Shown: positions 16,430-25,982 of the stretch, piece after piece
Layout of the letters: every line of letters starts with the position of its first letter
Position numbering within the stretch: the stretch's first letter is position 1
DNA from: JAKACA01 sp050744865
Lineage (GTDB): Bacteria; Actinomycetota; Acidimicrobiia; Acidimicrobiales; Bog-793
Length of the DNA stretch: 64,000 nt
Direction of reading: 5' to 3'
Assembly (NCBI GenBank): GCA_050744865.1
Contig: JBOGHW010000051.1
Span: 1 to 64,000, forward strand
The notes under the pieces: generated by a model
The model's input: only the letters and a program-made list of their open reading frames with translations
The model's database searches: none
Told to the model about the DNA's origin: nothing
Position numbers and translations under genes: made by a program

Positions 16430-17442
16430 CTACGACCCCGTCGGCGAGATTCCGACCGTGCTGTCCGTCTCAGTGGAGCCGAGAACGCTGAGGTCGACTG
16501 GTCCTTGACAGCTTCGGCCGGCGTTCGCGAGGTCATCCTGGAACACCATGAAGACCAAGGCCGAGCAGGACGGTGTCTGACGAGCATGGGGGGGAACAGA
16601 CACGTTGAGAGCGAAGCTGCCGGCGACCTCCATGACATAGACGGGGTCCGCGACCCGGAGGATCCTGGGGTCGACTCCTGCAGCTTGGAGCTGGCGTCAC
16701 CCCACGTCGAGGCCACCCAAGTGACGCTGGAGATGTTCGGATCCCCTGCCCACGCACCGGTGTTGACGGCGATTTGATCGAGCTGTTCTGCAGTCGACGA
16801 GGATGGCCTGTAGTCCACGATAGGCAACCTCTCGGTGCTCCCAAGCTTTGACAGTTGGATCGGACGATCCGACACCCGGTAGGCAACGAGCTGTGCATTA
16901 GCGGTGACGACAAGCGACACGGTGTCTCCACTTGCGGCGGTGGTTCCGAGCAGCCTGCTCGGTTCCTCGTTCTCGAAGTGCCCAGTCAGCTGAACCAGGT
17001 AGCACGGAGAGCCTTGGGCCGGGTGAGCCGGCCGATTGGCGAAGTAGGAGCTGGCGCGCCCGCAGGAGGCAGCAACGGCGGCGGCGTCAGGCTTGGGATC
17101 TCCATCGACACTTGCGATGAGGGTCCCCAACCGGGACAGTTCGGATACTTCGCGGCCAGACAGGCTGCCCGCGTGTCCCGACGATCGGACCTGGATGGCA
17201 ATGCCGATAGTGCCAGCCACGAGCGCGATCACGGCGACGACGGCGACATATGTCCAGGGCCGCCGAGTTAGAACGGACACGTTCGCCTGCGCGACTGTGA
17301 GGTCGGGTGGGTCGTTCTCACTGGACCCGGTGAAGCGCTTCAGCGACACCTGCAGAGCCTCGCGTCGTAGTTCGGTGTCCGAATCGGGAGGTCGGGCTGG
17401 CGCTGGGTCGAGCCGCCTCACGAGCTCTATCTCTCTATCCAC
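16430..17442 (-). pseudogene. Anti-sigma-like membrane protein, frameshifted near the 3' end
   Basis: Start GTG 17442 lies six bases after AGGAGG. The first part has a short cytoplasmic region, one membrane helix (about 62-84, TYVAVVAVIALVAGTIGIAI) and an extracytoplasmic domain. Near base 16680 the frame turns into low-complexity Arg/Ser sequence. A one-base change there leads into a good continuation (GVDPRILRVADPVYVMEVAG ... ALVFMVFQDD) ending at 16430. One G lost from a G run explains it. The intact product would be the membrane sensor inhibiting the sigma factor encoded just upstream. It may be a true mutation or a sequencing error. Confidence 0.7.
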
Positions 17443-17473
17443 CTCACTCCTCCTTTCCAACACTGCCCCTCGC

Positions 17474-17986
17474 TCAACATCCTGCGATGGCGACGCGTAG
17501 TCGCCGCCGCGCCCGGTTGATCCGTGATTTCACCGTTCCAACCGCGATGCCCAACGCCGTTGCGATCTCCTCATAGCTCAAGTTGTCCCAGGCGAACATC
17601 AATAGAGGTTCGAGGTCGCGATCGGGCAAACGACGCAGCTCGGAAATGACCTTGTCAAGGGTCTGCTTGTCATCGATCGCATCGGTGGATGGCTCGTTGG
17701 CGACTAGCTGCCGAGCTGACGCGAACTCCTCGACACAGCGGTTAAGGCGCGATCGCGACCGCAAGTAGTCCGTGACGACATGCGCAGCGATGCCGATCAA
17801 CCACGCCTTCACCGCGCCAGACTTGGGGCCAAAGCGCTCTTTGCCGCGAAACGCCCTGACGGAGACCTCGCTAGCGAGGTCTCCGGCGTCACTCAGGTCG
17901 ACTCGACGAGCGCAGTAGGCGTAGATCGCCTGATAGTGCGCATGGAACGACCGAGCGAAGATTGCCGGGTCCGCCAGGGACTCCAC
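17474..17986 (-). CDS. ECF RNA polymerase sigma factor
   Basis: 170 residues. Region 2 includes DAGDLASEVSVRAFRGKERF and AWLIGIAAHVVTDYLRSRSR; region 4 includes LPDRDLEPLLMFAWDNLSYE and EIATALGIAVGTVKSRINRAR, a clear sigma-70 region 4 helix-turn-helix. The membrane protein gene follows after 31 bases and is its likely anti-sigma partner. As that partner is frameshifted, this sigma factor might be poorly controlled in the sequenced strain. Confidence 0.88.
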   Translation of the reverse strand: MESLADPAIFARSFHAHYQAIYAYCARRVDLSDAGDLASEVSVRAFRGKERFGPKSGAVKAWLIGIAAHVVTDYLRSRSRLNRCVEEFASARQLVANEPSTDAIDDKQTLDKVISELRRLPDRDLEPLLMFAWDNLSYEEIATALGIAVGTVKSRINRARRRLRVAIAGC

Positions 17987-18090
17987 AGCAAGTTCTGGTC
18001 GGTCGGTCTCATCGTCATCGCAATTAGTATTCGATCGAGCGACCGCTCGGTTCGCGACAAAGCGCTCGAGTGGTTCAAGCCACGAGGCCG

Positions 18091-18939
18091 TTAGGCTTTC
18101 GTCGCTATGACGAGTTCGGTGTCACCGGGCCAGTCCCAGAAGAGACCGTCTGGCGAGTGCTCGTGCAGCAGGTGACGTAGGTCAGCCTGGAAGTCGGCCC
18201 GGCGGTTCCCGAACCATCGGGGCGCGGCATACGACAGCGAGAAGTAGTTGGCCACGACGGTGTCGATGTCTCGGACCAGGTCGGGGCGCCCAGGCGCGTA
18301 GATAGTGCGCGAACCCCCGAACCGCGTCTGTGCCAGGGTGTCCTCAAAGCGTGCCGGCTGACCCTCGTTCCAGGTCGCGAGGTAGTGACGCGTGTTGTCA
18401 CCGAGGTAGTCGATGATGAGGTTCTTCACCGCAGCGTCGGGAATCTCCGGATAACCCGGATCGGCGGGCCGCGGGCGGCCGTCGAGCTGGTGAGAGATCA
18501 GGACCAGCGAGCCACCCGGCACGAGCAGGTCGTAGACGGTCTCGGCGACCTCCAGCCGTCGAACCCGATGGAACGACTGTCCGAAGGTGACCACTCGACA
18601 CGAGCCGAGGGTCAGCGCCGCAATGTCCTCCGCGACCCCCTGCACCCAGCGCACGTTGGCTACTCCCGCCTGTTGGCAACGCCGTTGGCCCGTCTGCAAC
18701 ATGCCGGGCTCAGGATCGAGCGCCGTTACTTGGTCGAACATCTGGGCCAGGTCCAGTACCAAGACGCCAGGTCCGCAACCAACATCGAGCAGCTGGCCGG
18801 TGCCGTCCAGTGACAGCTCCTGGCCAATCGTGTTCGCGAGCCGAGCGGAATAGGGGGGACGCCCGACCGTGTAGTACTCGGCCGTCCCTTCAAACGCCTG
18901 GGGATCGAACGCCGATGGTGAAGGTGTTCTCATACGCAC
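18091..18939 (-). CDS. Class I SAM-dependent methyltransferase
   Basis: 282 residues with a Rossmann-type SAM domain: motif I LLDVGCGPGVLVLDL (about 50-64), an acidic ribose-binding segment VTALDPEPGML, motif II VAEDIAALTLGSCRVVTFGQ and a motif III region PGGSLVLISHQ. The C-terminal half (about 160-280) resembles that of small-molecule methyltransferases of the type-11 family. The substrate is unknown. The gene stands alone between a sigma factor and a kinase-like gene. Confidence 0.8.
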   Translation of the reverse strand: MRMRTPSPSAFDPQAFEGTAEYYTVGRPPYSARLANTIGQELSLDGTGQLLDVGCGPGVLVLDLAQMFDQVTALDPEPGMLQTGQRRCQQAGVANVRWVQGVAEDIAALTLGSCRVVTFGQSFHRVRRLEVAETVYDLLVPGGSLVLISHQLDGRPRPADPGYPEIPDAAVKNLIIDYLGDNTRHYLATWNEGQPARFEDTLAQTRFGGSRTIYAPGRPDLVRDIDTVVANYFSLSYAAPRWFGNRRADFQADLRHLLHEHSPDGLFWDWPGDTELVIATKA

Positions 18940-19008
18940 TCTCCTGAAGGTTGCCTCACTTGGGGCTGACGGCGCACACCGGCGAAGCCTGGTCTCGATA
19001 GCCAGCTC

Positions 19009-19605
19009 CTAAGGGAGCGGGCTGTCAAAGGCTGCCAGGTGGGACGCGATCCTCCTCGCACAGTCGGCTGCGCTGGCGGCGGTGGTGTCCACGACCAGGT
19101 CGTAGACGACGCCAGCATGTACCCGTTCGGCCTGGTGACGAGCCATCCCTGGCACCCGGTCCGTCCGGCTGCGCTCTCGGGCGGCGGCGACCTCGGGATC
19201 GCAACGCACACCGATCCAAACCACTGTGAGCCCCGACAGGGCAGTCGCCAAACGCTCTTGAGATGACGCTCCGCTCATGAAGACTTCGTCGATGATCAGG
19301 CCGGTCCCGCATCGGCCTATCGCCGCAAGCCCTGCGTACCAGGACGCCTCCGCCCGGCGGAAGTCATCTCCGACTACCACGGAGCCGTCGGCGCCGAAGA
19401 CGATGGAACCTTCGGCGCTCACCGAGGTGTCACCATCGCGGTTAGTCCGGATGAGCCCATCGACCTCATCACCACCCGGCAACGCGCGCACGAGGTCATC
19501 GGCGCCCAGAGTCATCCACGTCGGTCCGAGCAGACGCTGGAGGCAGCAGGCGAGGGACGACTTGCCAGAGCTGGAACCTCCGTTCAGGACTACTACCGGT
19601 ACCAC
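19009..19605 (-). CDS. Chloramphenicol phosphotransferase-like kinase
   Basis: 198 residues with a P-loop NGGSSSGKSSLACCLQ at 8-23 and the downstream signature TWMTLGADDLVRALP. The order and length match the chloramphenicol 3-O-phosphotransferase family, with DEVFMSG and a lid region carrying two arginines (RERSRTDR). Such kinases phosphorylate small hydroxyl substrates; drug resistance is possible but not shown by sequence. The GTG start at 19605 follows TACGGT (19613-19618, minus strand) by seven bases. Confidence 0.78.
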   Translation of the reverse strand: MVPVVVLNGGSSSGKSSLACCLQRLLGPTWMTLGADDLVRALPGGDEVDGLIRTNRDGDTSVSAEGSIVFGADGSVVVGDDFRRAEASWYAGLAAIGRCGTGLIIDEVFMSGASSQERLATALSGLTVVWIGVRCDPEVAAARERSRTDRVPGMARHQAERVHAGVVYDLVVDTTAASAADCARRIASHLAAFDSPLP

Positions 19606-19751
19606 CCGGTTGACCGTACCCCGTCACCGCCAGTTGTCCTCGCCTCTCGTGGCCAGGACTGTGTTCGCGGATGGTCCCGACGTTGACTTCGAAGAGCGTC
19701 TGACCTTCGCGGCGGCGAGCAGCCGCAAACTATTCGCAGTGACGAGGCGCT

Positions 19752-20129
19752 CTATTGAAAGCGCCTCCGGCGGGCCAACTCCTCTCCTTCGGGCGGCGGG
19801 CGTAAGTTTGTGCCAGAAGGTGGGTGGTGCGCGGCGGCGGCTGCCGTGACGAGCTCGACCAACAGGTCTTCAGCGTCGGCATCAGCCACCTCGACTTCGA
19901 CCCAGTCCGAGCTCGCTGACGCGCGCGGTTGTAGGCGGGAATCCGCACGGAGCCGGTCGCGCATCTGCCGTATCACCTGCCTGGTCAGCCGGACGTCGTA
20001 CGTGCCAGCGTCGTCTTCGTGCGCGATCTCTTTGCCGTTCACCCACAGCCCCGGGCGGTCCGAGAACATCGAAGGGCTCTCGACCACGCTGTCGATGGAG
20101 AGAAGACGTTGCCAAAAGGTGTCGGGCAC
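19752..20129 (-). CDS. Luciferase-domain (DUF5519-like) protein
   Basis: 125 residues. The order GLWVNGKEIAHED, then YDVRLTRQVIRQM, then RASASSDWVEVEV matches small proteins annotated as luciferase-domain or DUF5519. They bear no proven light-producing activity. The C-terminal 20 residues are Pro/Arg-rich and may be disordered. It is a single gene divergent from the VOC gene. Confidence 0.6.
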   Translation of the reverse strand: MPDTFWQRLLSIDSVVESPSMFSDRPGLWVNGKEIAHEDDAGTYDVRLTRQVIRQMRDRLRADSRLQPRASASSDWVEVEVADADAEDLLVELVTAAAAAHHPPSGTNLRPPPEGEELARRRRFQ

Positions 20130-20318
20130 GGTTGCAATTCTCGCGGCGGTCAGGCAAATTGCAAGCTACTGGCTGCGTGGGGTACGCGTACGCTGGATTC
20201 TCAGCGCCGCCAGCCATGGGCGCGTCGTTGGGGGAGCCACCTGCTTTGTCTCTACCACCGGCGCGAAGTGAGCGCCCTATGTGCGCCTTGAGTCAACATC
20301 TGGGAGGTGAAGGGGGGT

Positions 20319-21059
20319 ATGACTTGTGACCTGGTGGCGTTGTGTTTCTCTGCGAACGACCCCCTCCGTCTCGCGCGCTTTTGGGGCGGCGTCCTAAGCT
20401 GGGGGATGGTCGACCACCCCCAAGGTGGCATTGCACTGGTGCCGAGCGATGACACCGGGTTCCCCATCCGATTTCTTCCAACTCAGGAGCCGAAGACCGG
20501 TCCGAACGAGATGCACTTCGACTTGACGAGCACGTCCCTCGAGGACCAGCAGCAGACCGTGGCGAGGTCACTCGGGCTCGGCGCCCGGCACATCGACATC
20601 GGCCAGCGCCCGGAGGAGGGTCATGTCGTGCTCGCCGACCCCGAGGGCAACGAGTTCTGTGTCATCGAGTCGGGCAACAACTTCCTCGCCGACTGCGGAT
20701 TCGTCGGTGCCCTGGCGTGCGACGGTTCCCAGGCGGTCGGCTACTTCTGGAGTGAAGCGTTGGGCTGGCCGTTGGTCTGGGACCGCGATCAAGAGACGGC
20801 GATTCGCTCGCCGAGCGGCGGTCCGAAGATCACCTGGGGCGGTGCGCCGCCGATGCCGAAGAGCGGAAGGAGCCGGCTGCATTTCGACCTAGCTCCCGCC
20901 GACGGCGATCAGCAAGGGGAGGTCGACCGTCTTGTCTCGCTCGGGGCGACTCGCATCGACATCGGACAGGGTGAGGTCGGCGGGGTGGTCATGGCCGATC
21001 CCGATGGCAACGAGTTCTGTGTGTTGTCCTCTCGCTGGCTAGGCAAGAATCGCGGTTAG
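20319..21059 (+). CDS. VOC-superfamily (glyoxalase/dioxygenase-like) protein, two domains
   Basis: 246 residues made of two similar halves (about 1-118 and 122-240), each ending in a DP(E/D)GNEFCV block. This internal duplication is the usual four-module VOC layout. HFDL segments supply possible metal-binding histidines. The enzymatic role cannot be told; relatives include glyoxalases and resistance proteins. The ATG at 20319 is preceded by a purine-rich GGAGGTGAAGGGGGG tract, which favours it over the GTG four codons earlier. Confidence 0.8.
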   Translation: MTCDLVALCFSANDPLRLARFWGGVLSWGMVDHPQGGIALVPSDDTGFPIRFLPTQEPKTGPNEMHFDLTSTSLEDQQQTVARSLGLGARHIDIGQRPEEGHVVLADPEGNEFCVIESGNNFLADCGFVGALACDGSQAVGYFWSEALGWPLVWDRDQETAIRSPSGGPKITWGGAPPMPKSGRSRLHFDLAPADGDQQGEVDRLVSLGATRIDIGQGEVGGVVMADPDGNEFCVLSSRWLGKNRG

Positions 21060-21123
21060 GGGCCGCCGGACCGCCCGCCCGCACGACCTACGCCTGCGCC
21101 GCCGCTGCCGCCGCTGCCGCCTC

Positions 21124-21398
21124 ATGAGGAGATGCTCATGGACGACCTCGACGCTGCGAGGGCGGGGAGTTTCTCGCCGGCGTCAAGCGCTGAGTGCGCG
21201 CTTCGCACGAGGTCCTGTTGTCATCGACACCGACGTCTTCGGCGCCGACCTGGTCCCCGGTTCACGATCACACCGCTCGATTAGCCGATCATCGCCGGTC
21301 GAGCTCCGCGCTCGCTCGAAACGCCACAGGCGGGATACGGACTACGACATCACAAGGCAGCAGCCGGCCACCTGCCGCTGGCTCCAGGGCGCGGCTTC
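21124..21398 (+). pseudogene. PIN-domain (VapC-like) toxin remnant
   Basis: One frame reads FARGPVVIDTDVFGADLVPGS, the start of a VapC-type PIN ribonuclease with its first metal-binding aspartates. The expected continuation (IIAGRA, then TPQAGYG) appears only in another frame and then degenerates; the later catalytic acids are missing. Preceded by a GC-rich CCGCTGCCG triplet repeat. It is a broken toxin, with no antitoxin gene recognised. Confidence 0.5.
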
Positions 21399-21422
21399 TT
21401 GGCGCGCGAGAGGACGACCGAG

Positions 21423-22064
21423 GTGCAGAATGCACAGGTGACTATTGACAGCACATCGCGCATTGCAACTGTTGACTTCGCCCTTCGCGGCGCTGAGGGC
21501 CGGGTGACGATTACCTACTCGGTCAACGACGACCCGGAACGGTGGGGATACGATCTCCTCGATCTGGACATCAGCATCGAGGTGGCGCGTGGCTTCCCGG
21601 TGATCCAAGCCAGGACGGCGTTTCCCCGGGAGGGTTACGCCGGGCTCCTCGGCTGGGTTCAAGTCGTCGACTACGTCGTCGTGAGAGGCGGCATTCCTGA
21701 GGAGACTGTGTGGTGCGTTCCGGACGTGCCGCCTCAGTCACGGGACGCGAACACGCCGTACCTCGCATTCGGCATCGACCCGGTCCTCTTCGATGCTCCA
21801 GCATTCACGGAGGGCAACGTGGATTGGACGGCTAGGTCATTCCTCACCTATACGCCCGATTGCCTGATGACGCCGGTGGTCGAACCGCTGTGCGGTTTCC
21901 GGTGGGGCTACGAGATCGCGGGTGGCCTCGTTACGCCAAAGGAGCTTGTGGCGGCATCCCAACAGGACTGGGTCGAAGCACGTCGCATGCTTCGGGTGCG
22001 CTTGCCGACCTGGAGCTTCGGTGGTGACGACTGGGCACCGCCGGTTCTCAAGGTGGGAGGATAG
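21423..22064 (+). CDS. Conserved hypothetical protein
   Basis: About 213 residues, predicted soluble and beta-rich, with many aromatic residues and no recognised domain. GTG 21423 is preferred since GAGAGG lies eight bases ahead; a TTG at 21399 is the alternative. No signal peptide or membrane segment is seen. It sits between the PIN remnant and the zinc transporter with no operon partner. Confidence 0.5.
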   Translation: MQNAQVTIDSTSRIATVDFALRGAEGRVTITYSVNDDPERWGYDLLDLDISIEVARGFPVIQARTAFPREGYAGLLGWVQVVDYVVVRGGIPEETVWCVPDVPPQSRDANTPYLAFGIDPVLFDAPAFTEGNVDWTARSFLTYTPDCLMTPVVEPLCGFRWGYEIAGGLVTPKELVAASQQDWVEARRMLRVRLPTWSFGGDDWAPPVLKVGG

Positions 22065-22194
22065 GCATCGCGCTTCGATCCATAGGTCTCAGGTCTCAGC
22101 CCTGCGCCCTGCGCCCTGCGGACAGGACCGGCGGCGCGACTCCCAACACTGATCGGCGCAAGGATCAGCTGATCTCATTCGCCTGCCAAGCCCG

Positions 22195-23067
22195 TCACCT
22201 GATCGCCCGCTCCGCTTGACCCTGGTCGGTAAGGCTGGCCGGAGCTGCGGAAAGCCCAGTGTCAAGCGATCGACTGCGATCCCTTTGCTGCCAGGCCGCC
22301 CACACCCGCCCGACGGTGTACGCGAAGGCGCTGGTGGCGCCCACGAAGAAGCCGATGGGCAGGTTCGTCTCATAGGAGACGGCGATCGCCACCCACACGG
22401 TCACCAGCGCGAACAGCACGGACAGGCCCATAGCCACCAAGGGACGTTTGGTGAAGGACCGGGCGGCGGCGGCTGGGCCGATGAGCAGGCTGAAAATGAG
22501 CAGGGACCCCACGACGGGGACGGCCATGGTGGTGACAAGGGCCACCACGACCAGGAAGGCCAGGTCCATCACCCGCGGGTTGATGCCGCGGGCTGCGGCG
22601 ACGTCAGGGGCGACCGAGGAGAGCATGAGTGGTCGGTACAAGGCGATGACAGCGACGACGCACACGGCGGCGATCAACGCCGTGGGCCCGAGCTTGCCGG
22701 TGGAGACACCCAGAACCTCGCCGAACAGGAGGGCGAAGATCTCGGAGGCGTACTCGCTGGTGCGTGACAGGAACAGATCGCCGAGCGCCAGCATCAACAC
22801 GAGAGTGAGGGCGGTGGCGACATCGCTGCGGGCTCTCCGGCCCAGGCCGGCGATCATCCCAGCCCCGGCCAGCGAGAACACGCCGAGGCCGACGATGGTG
22901 TTGGCTCCGATGAGGAAAGCCCCTGCGGCTCCGGCGAAGGCACCGTTGGGGAGGGAGTGCGCGGCGAAGGCTGCACCGCGCAGCACAGTGAAGAACCCGA
23001 CCACTCCGGCCACGACGGCCACGATGGTGGCTGCCTCCCAGGCGTTGAGCATGAAACTGGCGAACAT
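22195..23067 (-). CDS. Metal ABC transporter permease, second copy
   Basis: About 290 residues with eight to nine hydrophobic segments and the ABC-3 family signature regions (FFTVLRGAAFAAHSLPNGAF near 26-45; AVPVVGSLLIFSLLIGPAAAA near 203-223). It is the membrane channel of a zinc/manganese-type importer. The start overlaps the upstream permease stop as TGATG. Two different permease genes follow one ATPase, so the transporter is probably a heterodimer. Confidence 0.87.
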   Translation of the reverse strand: MFASFMLNAWEAATIVAVVAGVVGFFTVLRGAAFAAHSLPNGAFAGAAGAFLIGANTIVGLGVFSLAGAGMIAGLGRRARSDVATALTLVLMLALGDLFLSRTSEYASEIFALLFGEVLGVSTGKLGPTALIAAVCVVAVIALYRPLMLSSVAPDVAAARGINPRVMDLAFLVVVALVTTMAVPVVGSLLIFSLLIGPAAAARSFTKRPLVAMGLSVLFALVTVWVAIAVSYETNLPIGFFVGATSAFAYTVGRVWAAWQQRDRSRSLDTGLSAAPASLTDQGQAERAIR

Positions 23068-23984
23068 CACGCCGCCCCGACAGCTGCTTGTAGGTCGCCA
23101 TCAGTCGCCCGTCGCCGATCCGGTCGGAGGCGTGAGATGACTCCCGAGCTGAAGTAGAGGACGAACATCACAGCCACGATGCAGAAACTGACCGGCCACC
23201 CGTTCCCGCCTGCCCACGTGGTGCTGTCGTAGGCGATCAGGATCCCCGCCCAACACGCGAACACGCCGACCGCGGCAGCGACCGCGATGGCGACACCGGT
23301 GCGCGTGGCCACCCGAAGGGCGATGGCGGCCGGTCCGATCAGGAGGGCTGTCGAGAGGATGGCCCCGATGGTGACCGCCGACATCGAGACCGCCAATGCC
23401 AGCGCCAAGAGGTAGCCAGCGCCAACCAGGCGGACGGGCACCCGGCGTGCCGCGGCCAGCTCATGGCTGACCGAGCTGAGCAGGAGGGGCCGGTACAACA
23501 CGGCGATCAACCCGACCGAGGCGACGCCGAGGACGGCCATGACGGTGGTGGTGCCGGCGGGCAGCGTGAAGATGGACCCGAAAAGAACGTTCACGGTGGC
23601 GCCGGTGGTGCTCGAGCTGATGGTGTCTTCGTACAGGAACAGGGCGGCCAACCCGAGGGCGGCGCCGAGCACGATGCCGGTGGCCAGGTCGCGGCCTCGT
23701 GGTTTGCGGATACCGACTAGCTCCATGACAGCGGCAGCGACCACGTTGAAGGCGACGAAGCCATACAGGGTGGACGCCCCGACCAGATACGCCGCGGAAC
23801 CGCCGGCGGTACCGATGTCGGAGAGAGCGTGCCCTGCGAACGACTGTCCCCGGATGACGGTGAACACTCCCACGATGCCCGACACGATCGCCGTGACGGC
23901 ACCGACGACAATAGCGACGCGGACGGGCTCGGACGAGAAGAGGCCCGGCTCGAACAGCGACGACCAAGCAGCTGCGACGAGCAT
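23067..23984 (-). CDS. Metal ABC transporter permease, first copy
   Basis: About 305 residues, multi-spanning. Contains the ABC-3 motifs GVFTVIRGQSFAGHALSDIG and TIGAILSTALLIGPAAIALR. The SFAGHALSDIG segment is the typical ZnuB loop. Its start overlaps the ATPase gene stop as TGATG. The C-terminus is Arg-rich and cytoplasmic. It should pair with the neighbouring permease and the ATPase. Confidence 0.9.
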   Translation of the reverse strand: MLVAAAWSSLFEPGLFSSEPVRVAIVVGAVTAIVSGIVGVFTVIRGQSFAGHALSDIGTAGGSAAYLVGASTLYGFVAFNVVAAAVMELVGIRKPRGRDLATGIVLGAALGLAALFLYEDTISSSTTGATVNVLFGSIFTLPAGTTTVMAVLGVASVGLIAVLYRPLLLSSVSHELAAARRVPVRLVGAGYLLALALAVSMSAVTIGAILSTALLIGPAAIALRVATRTGVAIAVAAAVGVFACWAGILIAYDSTTWAGGNGWPVSFCIVAVMFVLYFSSGVISRLRPDRRRATDGDLQAAVGAA

Positions 23985-24859
23985 CACGCCGTCCCGAAAG
24001 GGTCGACGTCGCCGGCATGGTGGGCCTGGTGCTCGGCGCCCGAGACGACCAGCACGCGTCCCTGGACACGGATGACTTCGACATGGTGGCCGTAGAGTCG
24101 GCTGAGGGTCTCGGTTTGGACTACCTCGTCGGTGGTGCCTGAAGCGGCCCGGCCGTCGGCCAGGTAGACGACACGATCCATGACCGGCAGCAGCGGGTTC
24201 ATGTCGTGTGCCGAGAGCAGGATGGCGATGTGCTGGTCGGCGGCGATTCGGGCCAGGAGGTCCACGACCTCGGCGGCCGAGCGGATATCGAGATTGGCCA
24301 ACGGTTCGTCGAGGAGGAGCAGCTTGGGGCGGCAGATGAGCGCCTGGGCGATCATGACCCGCTGCTGCTCGCCGCCTGACAGGTTCCCGATCCGCGCGTC
24401 CGCGAACCGGCTGGCTTCGACCGCTTCGAGCATCTCTTCCACCACGGCGCGACGCGTCGCCGAGGGCCGAGCGATCCCGAAGCGGTGCCCGTCCAGACCG
24501 AGCCCGACCAGGTCACGGGCCCGCAGTGGCATGTCCGGCTCCAAGATGATCTTCTGTGGGACATACCCGACTTGAGGGCCCCGCCGAGTCCCGGGCCCGC
24601 CGGCCACCTCAACTCGCCCGCCGCTCGGGGGAAGCAGGCCGAGTATCACCCGCAGCAGGGTGGTCTTGCCCGCTCCGTTCGAGCCGATAAGCCCACAGAA
24701 CCCGCCGGACCCCACCGCGAAGGACACGCGGTCGAGCACCTTGCGCCCGCCCAGCGACACGCTCACGTCCTGCACCCGCAGCACCGCTTCGGGCGGCTCG
24801 GTGCCGGGGCCGAGCGGCGGGCCGCCGGTTGCCGCCACGGGGTCGGTACTCGCGATCAC
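23984..24859 (-). CDS. Metal ABC transporter ATPase
   Basis: 291 residues. Walker A GSNGAGKT, Q-loop VGYVPQKI, signature LSGGEQQR, Walker B LLLLDEPLANLD and switch His in LLSAHDMN are all present. It energises zinc-type import together with the two permeases. The GTG at 24859 overlaps the solute-binding gene stop as GTGA. A 20-residue Pro/Thr-rich N-terminal extension precedes the ATPase fold. Confidence 0.92.
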   Translation of the reverse strand: MIASTDPVAATGGPPLGPGTEPPEAVLRVQDVSVSLGGRKVLDRVSFAVGSGGFCGLIGSNGAGKTTLLRVILGLLPPSGGRVEVAGGPGTRRGPQVGYVPQKIILEPDMPLRARDLVGLGLDGHRFGIARPSATRRAVVEEMLEAVEASRFADARIGNLSGGEQQRVMIAQALICRPKLLLLDEPLANLDIRSAAEVVDLLARIAADQHIAILLSAHDMNPLLPVMDRVVYLADGRAASGTTDEVVQTETLSRLYGHHVEVIRVQGRVLVVSGAEHQAHHAGDVDPFGTA

Positions 24860-25782
24860 AGGCGCTGTGTGGAGGTGCCGGCAGAGATGGCCCCTTTGAT
24901 TGCGTTGAGCTCGGCCATCATCCACGTCTGGTAGTCGTAGCCCGGAACGGGCATCGTCTCGTACACCCCGACCACAGGCACGCCGGCTGCCAGTGCGGTC
25001 TGGCGGATCGAGTCGGTCAGCGGGTCGGTGACCTGTTGGTTGTAGCAGAACACTTTCACCTGGTGCTTGGTGAAGAACCCCTTCTCCAGCGACACGTCCT
25101 GCGGGGTGGGGTCGGTGCCGTTCATGATGTCGGCCTGGAACTGCCACGGCGTCCGGTTGTTGATCCCCATAGCCTGGAGCATGTAGTCGGCCACCGGCTC
25201 GGTCGTGGCCGCCGCCGTTCCCCTGTACTTGGCTTTGAACGAGGCGATCGCCTTGAGCCATGGCTGCAGCGAAGCCACGAACTTGGCCTCGTTGGCTTTG
25301 AAGGTAGACGCGTGAGCCGGGTCAAGAGCAGATAGGTCAGTCGCCAAGGCTTGGGCCACGGCTGGCATCGTGTTCGGGTTGTACCACAGGTGCGGGTTCG
25401 CCGTGTCGTTCGGCAGCCCCAACAGGTTCTGCACGTTGATCACCTTGCGAGCCGGGTTCGGCGACGCCGAGGCGAGCGTGCCCATGAAGGTGTCATAGTC
25501 GACCCCGTTCTCGATCAGCAGCTTGGCGTCGGCGACCTTCTGCCCCACGCTTGGCGTGGCCTCATAGGTGTGAGGATCGGTGTTCGGATTGGAGTCCACG
25601 GAGTACACGCTCACGTACTTCCCGCCGATCTGGGACGTCACGTTGCCGTATTGGCTCTCTCCCGCCACGACTGCCACTGTGCCTCGGCCGCCCGCCGACG
25701 CCCCCGGCGAGGCGCACCCGGCTGCGAGAAGCACCGCTCCAAGCGACACAACGCCAGCTGCCAGCTTCGCCAACCCGTGCAT
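24856..25782 (-). CDS. Zinc-type ABC transporter solute-binding lipoprotein
   Basis: 308 residues starting at ATG 25782 behind GGGAGGAGG. A lipoprotein signal ends in LLAAGCASP (lipid-anchored Cys near 23). The cluster A-I fold is indicated by PNTDPHTYEATPS and NPHLWYNP, which supply metal-binding histidines, and by YETMPVPGYDYQTWM near the end. A long His-rich loop, common in ZnuA, is absent. First gene of the four-gene importer operon, divergent from the two zinc-type regulators. Confidence 0.88.
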   Translation of the reverse strand: MHGLAKLAAGVVSLGAVLLAAGCASPGASAGGRGTVAVVAGESQYGNVTSQIGGKYVSVYSVDSNPNTDPHTYEATPSVGQKVADAKLLIENGVDYDTFMGTLASASPNPARKVINVQNLLGLPNDTANPHLWYNPNTMPAVAQALATDLSALDPAHASTFKANEAKFVASLQPWLKAIASFKAKYRGTAAATTEPVADYMLQAMGINNRTPWQFQADIMNGTDPTPQDVSLEKGFFTKHQVKVFCYNQQVTDPLTDSIRQTALAAGVPVVGVYETMPVPGYDYQTWMMAELNAIKGAISAGTSTQRL

Positions 25783-25884
25783 CCTCCTCCCGTCTGTCTC
25801 GTCGTCGCCGGCGTTCACCGACTGAGTCCCCGCCGACCTCGCCTGACCCCGAGGCGAGCCCACCCTCGGGTCCTTGTCTGGATC

Positions 25885-25926
25885 ACTTGCAGATAACCTT
25901 AGGACGTATCTGGAACCATTGCAAGT
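25885..25926. promoter_or_regulatory. Inverted repeat between zinc importer and regulators
   Basis: ACTTGCA (25885-25891) and TGCAAGT (25920-25926) are perfect inverted copies 28 bases apart, between the importer operon and the ArsR gene. They are plausible operator halves for the SmtB- or Zur-type regulator. No classical mycobacterial Zur box was seen. Confidence 0.4.
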
Positions 25927-25982
25927 ACAGGTGAGGGAGGCCGCTGATCTATGGCATGTTTCTTATATAAGGAGGCACTAAT

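Noticed and set aside
21100..21125. CCGCTGCCG triplet repeats as a regulatory element
   Set aside because: Short and typical of GC-rich slippage; no associated signal.
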